This document shows, in pieces, positions 52,995-59,402 of a stretch of DNA of 59,402 bases; within the stretch, counting starts at the first letter, position 1; each line of letters opens with the position of its first letter. Below the pieces are notes generated by a model. The model made no database searches and was not told the origin of the DNA. It saw nothing but the letters and a program-made list of their open reading frames with translations. A program made the translations under genes and the position numbers. This stretch comes from an uncultured Prevotellaceae bacterium (lineage in GTDB: Bacteria; Bacteroidota; Bacteroidia; Bacteroidales; Bacteroidaceae), in the NCBI GenBank assembly GCA_902800595.1, contig CADCFA010000015.1, positions 1-59,402 of the forward strand, read 5' to 3'.

Positions 52995-53113
52995 GGCAAA
53001 AATACATAAAAGGTTCGATACTACCAAGAAATCTTAGAGAATTAACACAAATTTTTGCTTTTTGCTGTTTCATAAGCTTTCAATTTAAGGGGTTAAACAT
53101 TAAATATCGTGTG

Positions 53114-53121
53114 CAAAGATA
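53114..53121 (-). promoter_or_regulatory. -7 box of the small membrane protein pair
   Basis: CAAAGATA is TATCTTTG on the minus strand, about 120 nt before the ATG at 52994. The stretch 53122-53284 holds no gene; it contains a GGATTAATGGT direct repeat near 53229 and 53250. Confidence 0.55.
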
Positions 53122-53284
53122 GCAACTATTTCTGAATCCACCAAATATCTGAGTAACTTTCTTGAAGTAAAAATATTGGATAATTTGTATAAGCATAAAA
53201 AATGCGCTGTTAAAGAGAAAAATTGCTAGGATTAATGGTAGATTTTGCGGGGATTAATGGTTTTCGAAATTGATTTCTATAAGT

Positions 53285-53779
53285 TTACATACATACCTAC
53301 ATAAAATGATTCAAACTATCGATAAACACTAGTGTTTTGAAACTTTTCTACCTACATAGAAACTACATATAACTACATAGAAACTACATATAACTACATT
53401 CAAACTACATATAACTACATAAAAAACGACTTAATAACAGCTCGATAACGTCGTTTTAGAATCAATTACGCGCATCTGCAATTTCTTCTATTATGGATAG
53501 TAAATAAATTCTCTAGAGAATTTTCTACTAAGTAGCCTTACTAGCAATTGCTAATAAGTAAGGAAGCTCAAGAATTCTCTAGAGAATTTTTCAATAAGCA
53601 TTAAGGAAAAAACTTGCAAATAGTGCCATTGTTCTCTCTTCTTAGCCTATAAACGACTAAATACATGTAGTTTGAATGTAGTTTGAATGTAGTTATATGT
53701 AGTTATTATGTATGTAGCTTTTTTAGCAAACCTTTAATATACAGATAGATAGCATAAAATGATGTAGGTATGTATGTAA
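53285..53779. repeat. Gene-free element of concentric inverted repeats
   Basis: The ends are an 18-bp perfect inverted repeat: TTACATACATACCTACAT (53285-53302) and its complement (53762-53779). Inside is a 29-bp perfect inverted repeat (53382-53410 and 53676-53704) made of ACTACAT units. Nearer the middle AATTCTCTAGAGAATT occurs twice (53507-53522, 53573-53588) and CCTTACT...AGTAAGG (53536-53542, 53557-53563) flanks AGCAATTGCT. Other palindromes are AAACACTAGTGTTT (53324-53337) and AAAACGAC...GTCGTTTT (53423-53457). All the nested pairs centre at about 53532-53550. No open frame of note is present. It could be a MITE-like element, a cruciform-forming recombination or replication site, or a structured RNA locus. 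Its right end is 9 nt from the stop of the barrel gene at 53789. Confidence 0.75.
53360..53422 (+). repeat. Three tandem 21-bp repeats inside the inverted-repeat element
   Basis: AAACTACATATAACTACATAG, with the last two bases varying (AG, TC, AA), repeats at 53360, 53381 and 53402. The reverse-complement counterpart lies at about 53664-53717. Confidence 0.85.
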
Positions 53780-53788
53780 TTTGTAAAA

Positions 53789-54952
53789 TTAGAAACCGAA
53801 TCTCAGTCCTAATTGGAGATTGAAGTTTGTGGGCTTGTCTTTGTAGAAATTGCTGATGCTACTGCCATTATTAAAGTAATGGCGGATACCTGGTTCCGCA
53901 TAGAGACCAACCTGGGGCACAATATGATATTGCACACCTAAACTGCCGCCTAAAGACCATTGTGCCCGATCCTTATCCATCTTCTGGTCAATGCCATCGG
54001 TATTGGCTTTTGCCGCAACATTCCATTCCACCTGACCACCAGCTGTGAGATAAGCCTCTAACCCATGCCATTGCCATACCGAGAACTGCAGATTCAAGGG
54101 GATACCAACATAATGGAGTACCTGATGACGCTTGATCTGATGATTCTGAGCAAGGGTCAGAAAATCGGAACTCAGTCTGGTATATACTGCTCCTGTGCTT
54201 AGAGACAGTCTCTTGGTGAGGGGATAGCTCAGCGTGAGTCCAAAAGAGATGGGCTGCTTGTGATCCTGACGCTCCTCATAATCTGCCAGATATACTGGTT
54301 CCCCACGAGTGAAAGCGAACTTCTGCTGCATCGAAGAACTCATCTGTACGCCATTCCGTCCGTTCCAACTGCTCATACCTCCTGAGGCATACAGGTTCAT
54401 CGACAACTTTTTGTAGTGGTGTTGTGCAGGATTCTTCTCTTCGAACACTTCCAAAGTGGGTTGTTTCTTTTGCACCTCTGTTTTTTTAGGTAATACCTTA
54501 TGCTCCTCATTTATTTCAGGAGCTGACTTTTCTGTAGCAACTGATTCTTCTGTAGTGACAGATTCCTCATTAGCCACAAATCCTTCAGCAGCGAGAGATG
54601 TCCCAGATGGTGGAGTTATGCGTGATGAAACTGTATTCTTTGATGTAATCGCTTGAGCCACAAAGGATTCCTCTTGTTTCGGATTCTCAGGAGCCTCATA
54701 AACTTCTGCAATCACGTCTTGTTGTTGTTCATCGGTGACGGGCTGTTGATGCCAGAACAGATAGCCCCCACCTACAGCCAATCCTACAAATACCGCAGCA
54801 GCCATCCAACGACGCAAGGATACAAGACGATGCTGGCGCTTCACCTCTTTATTAAGTGAAGCCTCAATGCCCTCCCATAAGTCGTGCTTCGGCTCCTCAC
54901 GGTAGTCTGCCAAATGCTTTTCAAGCCTCTCGGTCCATTTATCTTGTTTCAT
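53789..54952 (-). CDS. Dual-membrane-spanning anti-sigma/outer-membrane barrel protein (Dma-like)
   Basis: The 387-residue protein has a cytoplasmic N-terminus (about 1-48, charged helices), one inner-membrane segment (about 49-68, WMAAAVFVGLAVGGGYLFW), a low-complexity periplasmic linker rich in Glu/Ser/Thr/Val (about 70-175, EESVTTEESVATEKSAPEI) and a C-terminal eight-strand-like barrel of the PorT/OmpW kind (about 180-387) ending in the outer-membrane signature LQLGLRFGF. No signal peptide is present. This matches the dual membrane-spanning anti-sigma factors described in B. thetaiotaomicron, in which one chain crosses both membranes and holds a sigma factor. Its start overlaps the sigma-factor stop by 4 nt. 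Such proteins influence vesiculation there; the role here is inferred. Confidence 0.82.
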   Translation of the reverse strand: MKQDKWTERLEKHLADYREEPKHDLWEGIEASLNKEVKRQHRLVSLRRWMAAAVFVGLAVGGGYLFWHQQPVTDEQQQDVIAEVYEAPENPKQEESFVAQAITSKNTVSSRITPPSGTSLAAEGFVANEESVTTEESVATEKSAPEINEEHKVLPKKTEVQKKQPTLEVFEEKNPAQHHYKKLSMNLYASGGMSSWNGRNGVQMSSSMQQKFAFTRGEPVYLADYEERQDHKQPISFGLTLSYPLTKRLSLSTGAVYTRLSSDFLTLAQNHQIKRHQVLHYVGIPLNLQFSVWQWHGLEAYLTAGGQVEWNVAAKANTDGIDQKMDKDRAQWSLGGSLGVQYHIVPQVGLYAEPGIRHYFNNGSSISNFYKDKPTNFNLQLGLRFGF

Positions 54953-55488
54953 ATCTCGTGTCGTTTAATATATTCCTTCATCATCTTTATCAGCATCTGC
55001 TTGGCTCTTGCCAGCTGGGAGGTTGATGAATTCTCCTTGATGCCCAGCCTTTGTGCGATTTCCTGATGCGAGCAGTGCTCGAAAACATAGAGATTTAGCA
55101 CTAGTCTATAGCCGGCAGGCAACTGTGCAATCATTCTACTGAGGATATGAGGTGGAATCCGTTCCAACTCTGGTTCCTCGTCGGGTATATCTGGAATGGT
55201 ACCCGTAAAACTGATCCGTTCATGCTTCCTCACGAAGTCAAGCGCTTTGTTTACTACCGTTCTTCTGACCCATGCTGTGAGTGATCCTTCCCCTTGGTAG
55301 TCAATATGCTGGACTGAGGTCAGGATTTTCACAAAACTGTCTTGCACCACATCCTCCACATCATCGCTGTCAGGGATATACCTCAGTCCTATCGACATGG
55401 CATATCCCTTATACCGTTCGTAGAGCCGTCTCATCGCCTGGCGGTCTCCAGATTTGATGGCTTTCAGCAGTTGCTCCTCAGTTTCCAA
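54949..55488 (-). CDS. ECF sigma factor partnered with the barrel protein
   Basis: The 179-residue protein has region 2 (about 10-85, RYIPDSDDVEDVVQDSFVKIL and TAWVRRTVVNKALD) and region 4 (about 115-175, HQEIAQRLGIKENSSTSQLARAK). The SSTSQL helix and the PPHILSRMIAQLPAGYRLV lead-in are typical of the Bacteroidetes ECF21-type factors. The ATG lies 11 nt inside the end of the lipoprotein gene, and the stop overlaps the anti-sigma start. It should be held by the N-terminal domain of the next gene product until an envelope signal arrives. Confidence 0.95.
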   Translation of the reverse strand: METEEQLLKAIKSGDRQAMRRLYERYKGYAMSIGLRYIPDSDDVEDVVQDSFVKILTSVQHIDYQGEGSLTAWVRRTVVNKALDFVRKHERISFTGTIPDIPDEEPELERIPPHILSRMIAQLPAGYRLVLNLYVFEHCSHQEIAQRLGIKENSSTSQLARAKQMLIKMMKEYIKRHEI

Positions 55489-56131
55489 CAGTGCTCCCCT
55501 TCATTCTATTGATACTTGTGTATCTTAGCTGCATCTCAGGATCAAACGGTATCTCTTTAAATATAACTCCCGCACCTTCTGAACATAAGATCTTATCCAC
55601 AGGGATGATGCAAGAGAATGTCCCTCTTTCACTATTGAGGATTACCGAAGATTTCTCTGTCACAAGGTGTATAGAGATACCAACCTCCTTTCCATCCTCA
55701 AGTGTCACTTGATAGTAAATATACTGTGGGGCCATACTCGAATAGTACATGGGGGTAAATTCGAGGTAGTAGGCATTGTCGGAATATCCGACGTATCGCA
55801 TTGGTATGGCAATGGAATTAGGGATACTGCTGACCGTTGCTCCAGGCATGACTAAATCTGTAATCGCCTGAAACGGAAAGCCGAAAAACGTTGCCGTACT
55901 TGGCAAGGCATCCCCCTGAACTTCAGTGTCATCAAAATTAATACTGACATCAGCTGCTTCCGCCTTTACGTCGTTAACCATCCAAATGCCTTCATAAGTG
56001 TTTCCCCGCGAAACGACGTCATTGTAACTCTCTCCCTTAAAACTGTAAAGGTCATTATCTCCACCAGATGAACAGGCTACAGACACTAAGGCAGCAGCCA
56101 GATAGACGGTTGTTTTTAAATACTGTTTCAT
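55478..56131 (-). CDS. DUF4840-like lipoprotein
   Basis: The 217-residue protein has a lipoprotein signal (lipobox VSVAC, about 16-20) and then SSGGDND, followed by a beta-rich domain (GNTYEGIWMVNDVKAEAADVSI and IAIPMRYVGYSDNAYYLEFTPM). The arrangement resembles DUF4840, a Bacteroidetes lipoprotein family of unknown function; the match is from memory. It overlaps the DUF4377 gene upstream by 4 nt and the sigma gene downstream by 11 nt, so it is tightly bound to this operon and could be a sensor, an effector, or a regulator of the barrel protein. Confidence 0.7.
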   Translation of the reverse strand: MKQYLKTTVYLAAALVSVACSSGGDNDLYSFKGESYNDVVSRGNTYEGIWMVNDVKAEAADVSINFDDTEVQGDALPSTATFFGFPFQAITDLVMPGATVSSIPNSIAIPMRYVGYSDNAYYLEFTPMYYSSMAPQYIYYQVTLEDGKEVGISIHLVTEKSSVILNSERGTFSCIIPVDKILCSEGAGVIFKEIPFDPEMQLRYTSINRMKGSTVGN

Positions 56132-56532
56132 ATTGCAGGACCAATTTTAGGTTGTTTTTTTGAAATCACTTCCACCAATTCAAATGTATAGGGTGGTGGA
56201 TTGCAGGTTCCTACCTGTTGAAGCGTTGGAGTCGCTTTAATACGTAATACATAGACATAACCTTCTTCATAGGAGAAACCTTTAATCTCATTTTCACTGA
56301 AAAGCAAACTTTCACCATTGTCTCTTGAGCCGAATACAGATTTGGGACCCAACGACCAATCTCCCCATTTGTCATTTGGGGCATAAGGGGCATAATGATC
56401 CTCGAGCGTTACCGTCCAGTATTCTGAACCTTCTTCGTCATTCCTGCAGGATATTAAATAGACTGTCACAGCTGAGACAACTGCGAACAGTATCGTTACT
56501 CCAAGTAATTTGAGAATTCCTTTCTTAATCAT
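56128..56532 (-). CDS. DUF4377-containing lipoprotein
   Basis: The 134-residue protein has an N-terminal hydrophobic segment ending in a lipobox-like LISC (about 26-29), then a beta domain with WTVTLEDHYAPYAP, NEIKGFSYEEGYVYVLRIKAT and TFELVEVISK, the last two matching the DUF4377 pattern. It is the first gene of a four-gene, fully overlapping operon ending in the barrel protein. No housekeeping -7 box is visible upstream; a spaced inverted repeat (56585-56641) lies there instead, so the operon could be read by its own ECF factor. Confidence 0.7.
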   Translation of the reverse strand: MIKKGILKLLGVTILFAVVSAVTVYLISCRNDEEGSEYWTVTLEDHYAPYAPNDKWGDWSLGPKSVFGSRDNGESLLFSENEIKGFSYEEGYVYVLRIKATPTLQQVGTCNPPPYTFELVEVISKKQPKIGPAI

Positions 56533-56584
56533 ATTTCCATTTGTTTTTAATGAACCTTTTTTATTATATAACGTAAAAAAGGGG

Positions 56585-56641
56585 AAAATACTGCGTTAAA
56601 AAACAAAAAAACAAAAAAACAAAATAAGGATGCAGTATTTT
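56585..56641. promoter_or_regulatory. Spaced inverted repeat around an A-rich tract, between DUF4377 and serpin genes
   Basis: AAAATACTGC (56585-56594) and GCAGTATTTT (56632-56641) are perfect complements 37 nt apart. Between them lie copies of AAAAAAAC in tandem. The site is about 50 nt from both divergent start codons and could be an operator for either. Confidence 0.6.
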
Positions 56642-56694
56642 CGCATTTTGGAAGTTATAAGGATAAAGAACCTCATTAAAATAATGTTTTGATT

Positions 56695-57914
56695 ATGAAG
56701 AAACTATTCTTTTTTGCAATGACGGCAGCTGTGTTGATGGGCTGCAAGAGTAATGAACCATGTGAAGGTGAAAGAGTGATCGACATGCTTCCAAAGACCA
56801 GGTTTATCGAATTGACAGAGTCGCAGAAAGACTTCGTCAACAAGAACACTGATTTTTCTTTTAACCTCTTCCGTGCTATCAATCAGATGCCAGAGGGTCA
56901 GAAGAGTAATATCATCTCTCCCTCACCTCTGTTCTTGGATTCGGCGAGAACAACAAGCAGGCTGTCAATGAGTTCTGCCAGAAACTGATCCAGGAGGCAC
57001 CAGAGACTGATCCTTCTGTGACACTCAAGATCGCCAACACTGTTATCAGCAATGATTATCGACAGGTAAGACTCGCTCCCCAGTATCAGAGCGATATGGA
57101 GAATTACTATGAAGCGGAAGTCGCCAGTCTTGATTTCTCGAACAAGACTGATGCCCTGAATCATATCAACGGCTGGTGTAATGATCATACCGAGGGTGTG
57201 ATACCCAAGATCCTGAGTGAGAACGAGCTCGATAAAGAAGCCCTTCTGCTGTTGATGAACGCCATCTATTTCAAGGCCACTTGGACGGATAAGTTTGATG
57301 CCAACGATACGAAGGATGAGTCTTTTACGACTGAGGATGGTGTGCAGATGACACTGTCCATGATGCATCGCAAGGCGAGAGCCATCTGTGGAGAGAATGA
57401 TATCTATACGATACTGAACCTTCCCTATGGTAGTGGCGATAAATGGTCTATGAGGGTGCTGCTTCCAAAGGAGGGCAAGACTATCGATGATGTCATCAAT
57501 AGTCTCAACCAGGAATCATGGCAGGAGTTTAGTGATATGCACTCATGGGAACCGCCCATAGTTGATATCAAAATCCCACGTTTCTCTACCGCTTTCGAGA
57601 CTGATCTCATAAAACCGCTGTCTGCTCTTGGCGCCCCCTCGATGTTTGATAGTAAAAAAGCCCAATTCCCAAACATCAGCAGTAATTTTAATGATATCTA
57701 TGTCTCTCTGATGAAACAGAAAGCCGCTATCGAAGTCAATGAGGAGGGTACGAAGGCCTCTGCTGTCACAGTAGCGGTAATGGGAGAATATGCGTTAGGG
57801 CCGATAGGCAAGGATATGAATGTCGATTTCCACTGCAATCGCCCCTTTGTCTATGTCATCCAGGAAGCCAGCAGCGGCACCATCTTCTTCTTAGGTACTT
57901 ATAGGGGAGAATAG
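56695..57914 (+). pseudogene. Serpin family lipoprotein, frameshifted by an internal deletion
   Basis: Bacterial serpins are suicide inhibitors of serine proteases. The ATG at 56695 gives a lipoprotein signal (LMGC) and the first serpin helices (NTDFSFNLFRAINQMPEGQK, then NIISP). The frame then runs into nonsense, ending at about 56988. In another frame TSVLGFGENNKQAVNEFC continues the serpin to 57914, with the hinge EVNEEGTKASAVTVAVMG, an inhibitory-type sequence, and FHCNRPFVYVIQE. About 21 residues of helix B (the SVTYALGMLNNGA region) should lie between NIISP and TSVLGFG; roughly 64 nt appear lost. The downstream frame alone cannot fold as a serpin. Either the gene is decayed or the sequence is wrong here. 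Confidence 0.87.
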
Positions 57915-57990
57915 TCCTGTTTGATATACCCTCAAGATTAAAAAATCATAATAATGCTACAATAATGGTATAACTTAAATGGTTATTGCC

Positions 57991-57998
57991 TACTTTTG
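57991..57998 (+). promoter_or_regulatory. -7 box of the terminal lipoprotein gene
   Basis: TACTTTTG followed by TAAT, 17 nt before the ATG at 58016. Confidence 0.6.
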
Positions 57999-58015
57999 TA
58001 ATCAGAATAAACCTG

Positions 58016-59389
58016 ATGAGAATGATACAGAATAATTGTCACATAAAATTATTGCTGTTAGTATTGGCAGCACTGTTGGTAGCCTGCTCTAAGGACGACG
58101 GAGCAGGAAGTGTGAAAAAGGATGATCAGGTGACGGAAATCGGAACCTGGCCACACCCAGGAACAGGCCAGAAGATTAAAGTCATCGATGAGACTGCCAA
58201 TTACGAAATGGTCTATTATGAGAATCAGGTAGTGAATCGCGGAATTCCTGTTGAGCATGTCAATTTCAGCGATATGCCAGAAGGTCTGAAAGAGACCGTT
58301 AGACTTTGGGGCATGTCAGGCGAAACAAAGATTTTCCGATGTGAGTATAATGGTGAGACCTTCTATCACATGCTGTCTTGGTTCTATGATTGGAATTATG
58401 GTATCTATGATGCCTCAGGTCAGCTAAGTTCCAGATACGGTACAGACTATGAGAATTTTATCAGAGATAGCAAGAACGTGAAGTGCGTCATGGTCATGAA
58501 GCCAGAGTTCATCAAAGATGCTGAAGGTGCGCCTAATAACCTCATCGGAGTATGGGAAAACGACTGGGAGCATGCGCACGTTCGTTCAGATACCAGCTGG
58601 GATTGGACTGATGCCGTCATTCCGCTCCATAAGAATTCTGACTATCTGGGCTTTACCATCAAGCAAATCAAAGTATTTGGAACTGACGGACAGGGGTATC
58701 TGCGCACCATCAAACTGGATGATGACGGCGATGTATTCATCACTACAGATAGGTTTAGGTATGAGATCAACAGTTATTTCGACTGGACGAATCAATATCG
58801 TGATAGATACGAATATTATTACACCTGCTATTTTGAGGGAGGTGACACCATTCAGTATCAAGCCATGATGCAAAATAATTTCCAGAAGTTCGACCACAAA
58901 TCTGGTTATCCACTATCATATCCTTGGTACAGAAAGGATGTTGATGATTTTGTGGCTCCAGCAGAGGCGATGGAGGCTCCTCCTGCCTATCAGGCACCCT
59001 CGAAAGTGACAGACAATCCTCTGGTAGGCAAATGGGTTGGCTACGATTATGGGGATTCACAAGTGCCAAAAAGTACCTTCACCTTTGTATTCAGAGAAGA
59101 CCACACGGGTTATTTGCTGCTTGACAATAATTATTATGAGTCGTTTGCCTATTGGGATAAAACCTATAGAAATATAGATGGTAGCAATGGCCAGTTTTTA
59201 GGGATGGCTTCTGATATTAAATGTTTCGCTTATGATACTGGTTTCTTATCCTTGGAGCCAGAATACACCTGTACGGATAGAGTGGTCAAGTTCTCCCTCG
59301 ATGAAAATCAGATTACCATGACTGGCATGACTTATCGTGATGCCGCCGGACGTGTTGTCCCAATCACATTCAATCGGGTACAAAAATAA
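58016..59389 (+). CDS. Lipoprotein of unknown function with C-terminal lipocalin-like domain
   Basis: The 457-residue protein has a lipoprotein signal (LAALLVAC, about 19-26) after a basic start. I do not recognise a family for the aromatic-rich middle part (YETVRLWG, FYDWNYGIYD, YFDWTNQYRDRYEYYYTCYF). The last ~120 residues begin NPLVGKWVGYDYGD and look like a lipocalin-like beta-barrel (GKW...Y...FVFREDHTGYLLL). The ATG at 58016 is used because the -7 box at 57991-57998 lies inside the longer reading frame; an ATG two codons later is also possible. No terminator is visible before the window ends. Confidence 0.78.
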   Translation: MRMIQNNCHIKLLLLVLAALLVACSKDDGAGSVKKDDQVTEIGTWPHPGTGQKIKVIDETANYEMVYYENQVVNRGIPVEHVNFSDMPEGLKETVRLWGMSGETKIFRCEYNGETFYHMLSWFYDWNYGIYDASGQLSSRYGTDYENFIRDSKNVKCVMVMKPEFIKDAEGAPNNLIGVWENDWEHAHVRSDTSWDWTDAVIPLHKNSDYLGFTIKQIKVFGTDGQGYLRTIKLDDDGDVFITTDRFRYEINSYFDWTNQYRDRYEYYYTCYFEGGDTIQYQAMMQNNFQKFDHKSGYPLSYPWYRKDVDDFVAPAEAMEAPPAYQAPSKVTDNPLVGKWVGYDYGDSQVPKSTFTFVFREDHTGYLLLDNNYYESFAYWDKTYRNIDGSNGQFLGMASDIKCFAYDTGFLSLEPEYTCTDRVVKFSLDENQITMTGMTYRDAAGRVVPITFNRVQK

Positions 59390-59402
59390 TGCCTCAAAGG
59401 GC

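Noticed and set aside
53360-53422. Tandem repeats that might be a CRISPR array
   Set aside because: The units are directly joined 21-mers without spacers, and no cas genes are present.
53507-53588. A dif/XerCD site in the palindromic centre
   Set aside because: The two 16-bp CTAG palindromes do not resemble the asymmetric XerC/XerD arms.
52463-53779. Integrated mobile element using tRNA-Arg as attachment site
   Set aside because: No integrase is present and no copy of the tRNA 3' end was seen downstream.

Overview
The window reads as chromosomal DNA of a Bacteroidales bacterium, most likely Prevotellaceae (Prevotella or a close relative). The evidence is the Bacteroidetes-type promoter signal (-7 box TAnnTTTG, about 20 bp downstream of a TTTG -33 box) in front of most genes, A-rich leaders instead of Shine-Dalgarno sites, and family-specific genes: DUF3109, DUF3836, DUF3737, STN/TonB receptors with ECF sigma factors, a FtsL-like protein and a GlsA/GlsB glycine-lipid pair. 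No phage, insertion sequence or CRISPR array was found.

Layout. 1-64: truncated tRNA-Asn. 253-6673: S41 protease, then the rimP-nusA-infB translation/transcription operon with a hairpin leader. 6689-12143: sufBCDS iron-sulfur assembly genes and rnhB. 12307-13751: gpmI with a frameshifting internal deletion. 13809-17118: PP2C/SpoIIE phosphatase divergent from ung, and DUF3109. 17113-20348: GH95 alpha-fucosidase-type enzyme overlapping an AraC regulator. 20433-22659: ptb-like acyltransferase, recO, tRNA-Glu, rpsT. 22793-24769: gyrB. 24842-40343 (minus strand): the whole dcw division and cell-wall cluster from mraZ to ftsZ, preceded by three MraZ-type repeats. 40562-42427: glsA-glsB. 42438-48047 (minus): two-component system, then an ECF sigma/DUF4974/STN-TonB receptor unit. 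48265-52333: DUF3836, DUF3737-patB, and a type B carboxylesterase. 52463-53779: tRNA-Arg, two tiny membrane-protein genes, and a roughly 500 bp gene-free patch of concentric inverted repeats. 53789-56532 (minus): operon of two lipoproteins, an ECF sigma factor and an inner-membrane/outer-membrane dual-spanning barrel protein. 56695-57914: broken serpin lipoprotein gene. 58016-59389: unrecognised lipoprotein.

How it works together. Core functions dominate the first 42 kb: translation, Fe-S assembly, DNA repair and topology, peptidoglycan synthesis and division, and membrane lipid synthesis. The last 17 kb is envelope sensing and accessory material, with two independent ECF sigma systems. The strongest candidates for something new are (a) the four-gene sigma/dual-membrane barrel operon, (b) the concentric inverted-repeat element at 53285-53779 with its two neighbouring micro-membrane-protein genes, (c) short tandem A-rich leader repeats before many start codons, (d) a 22-bp-period repeat array before gpmI, and (e) a set of three genes (rimP, gpmI, serpin) each lacking about 50-80 nt near the 5' end, which is either real decay or an assembly defect.
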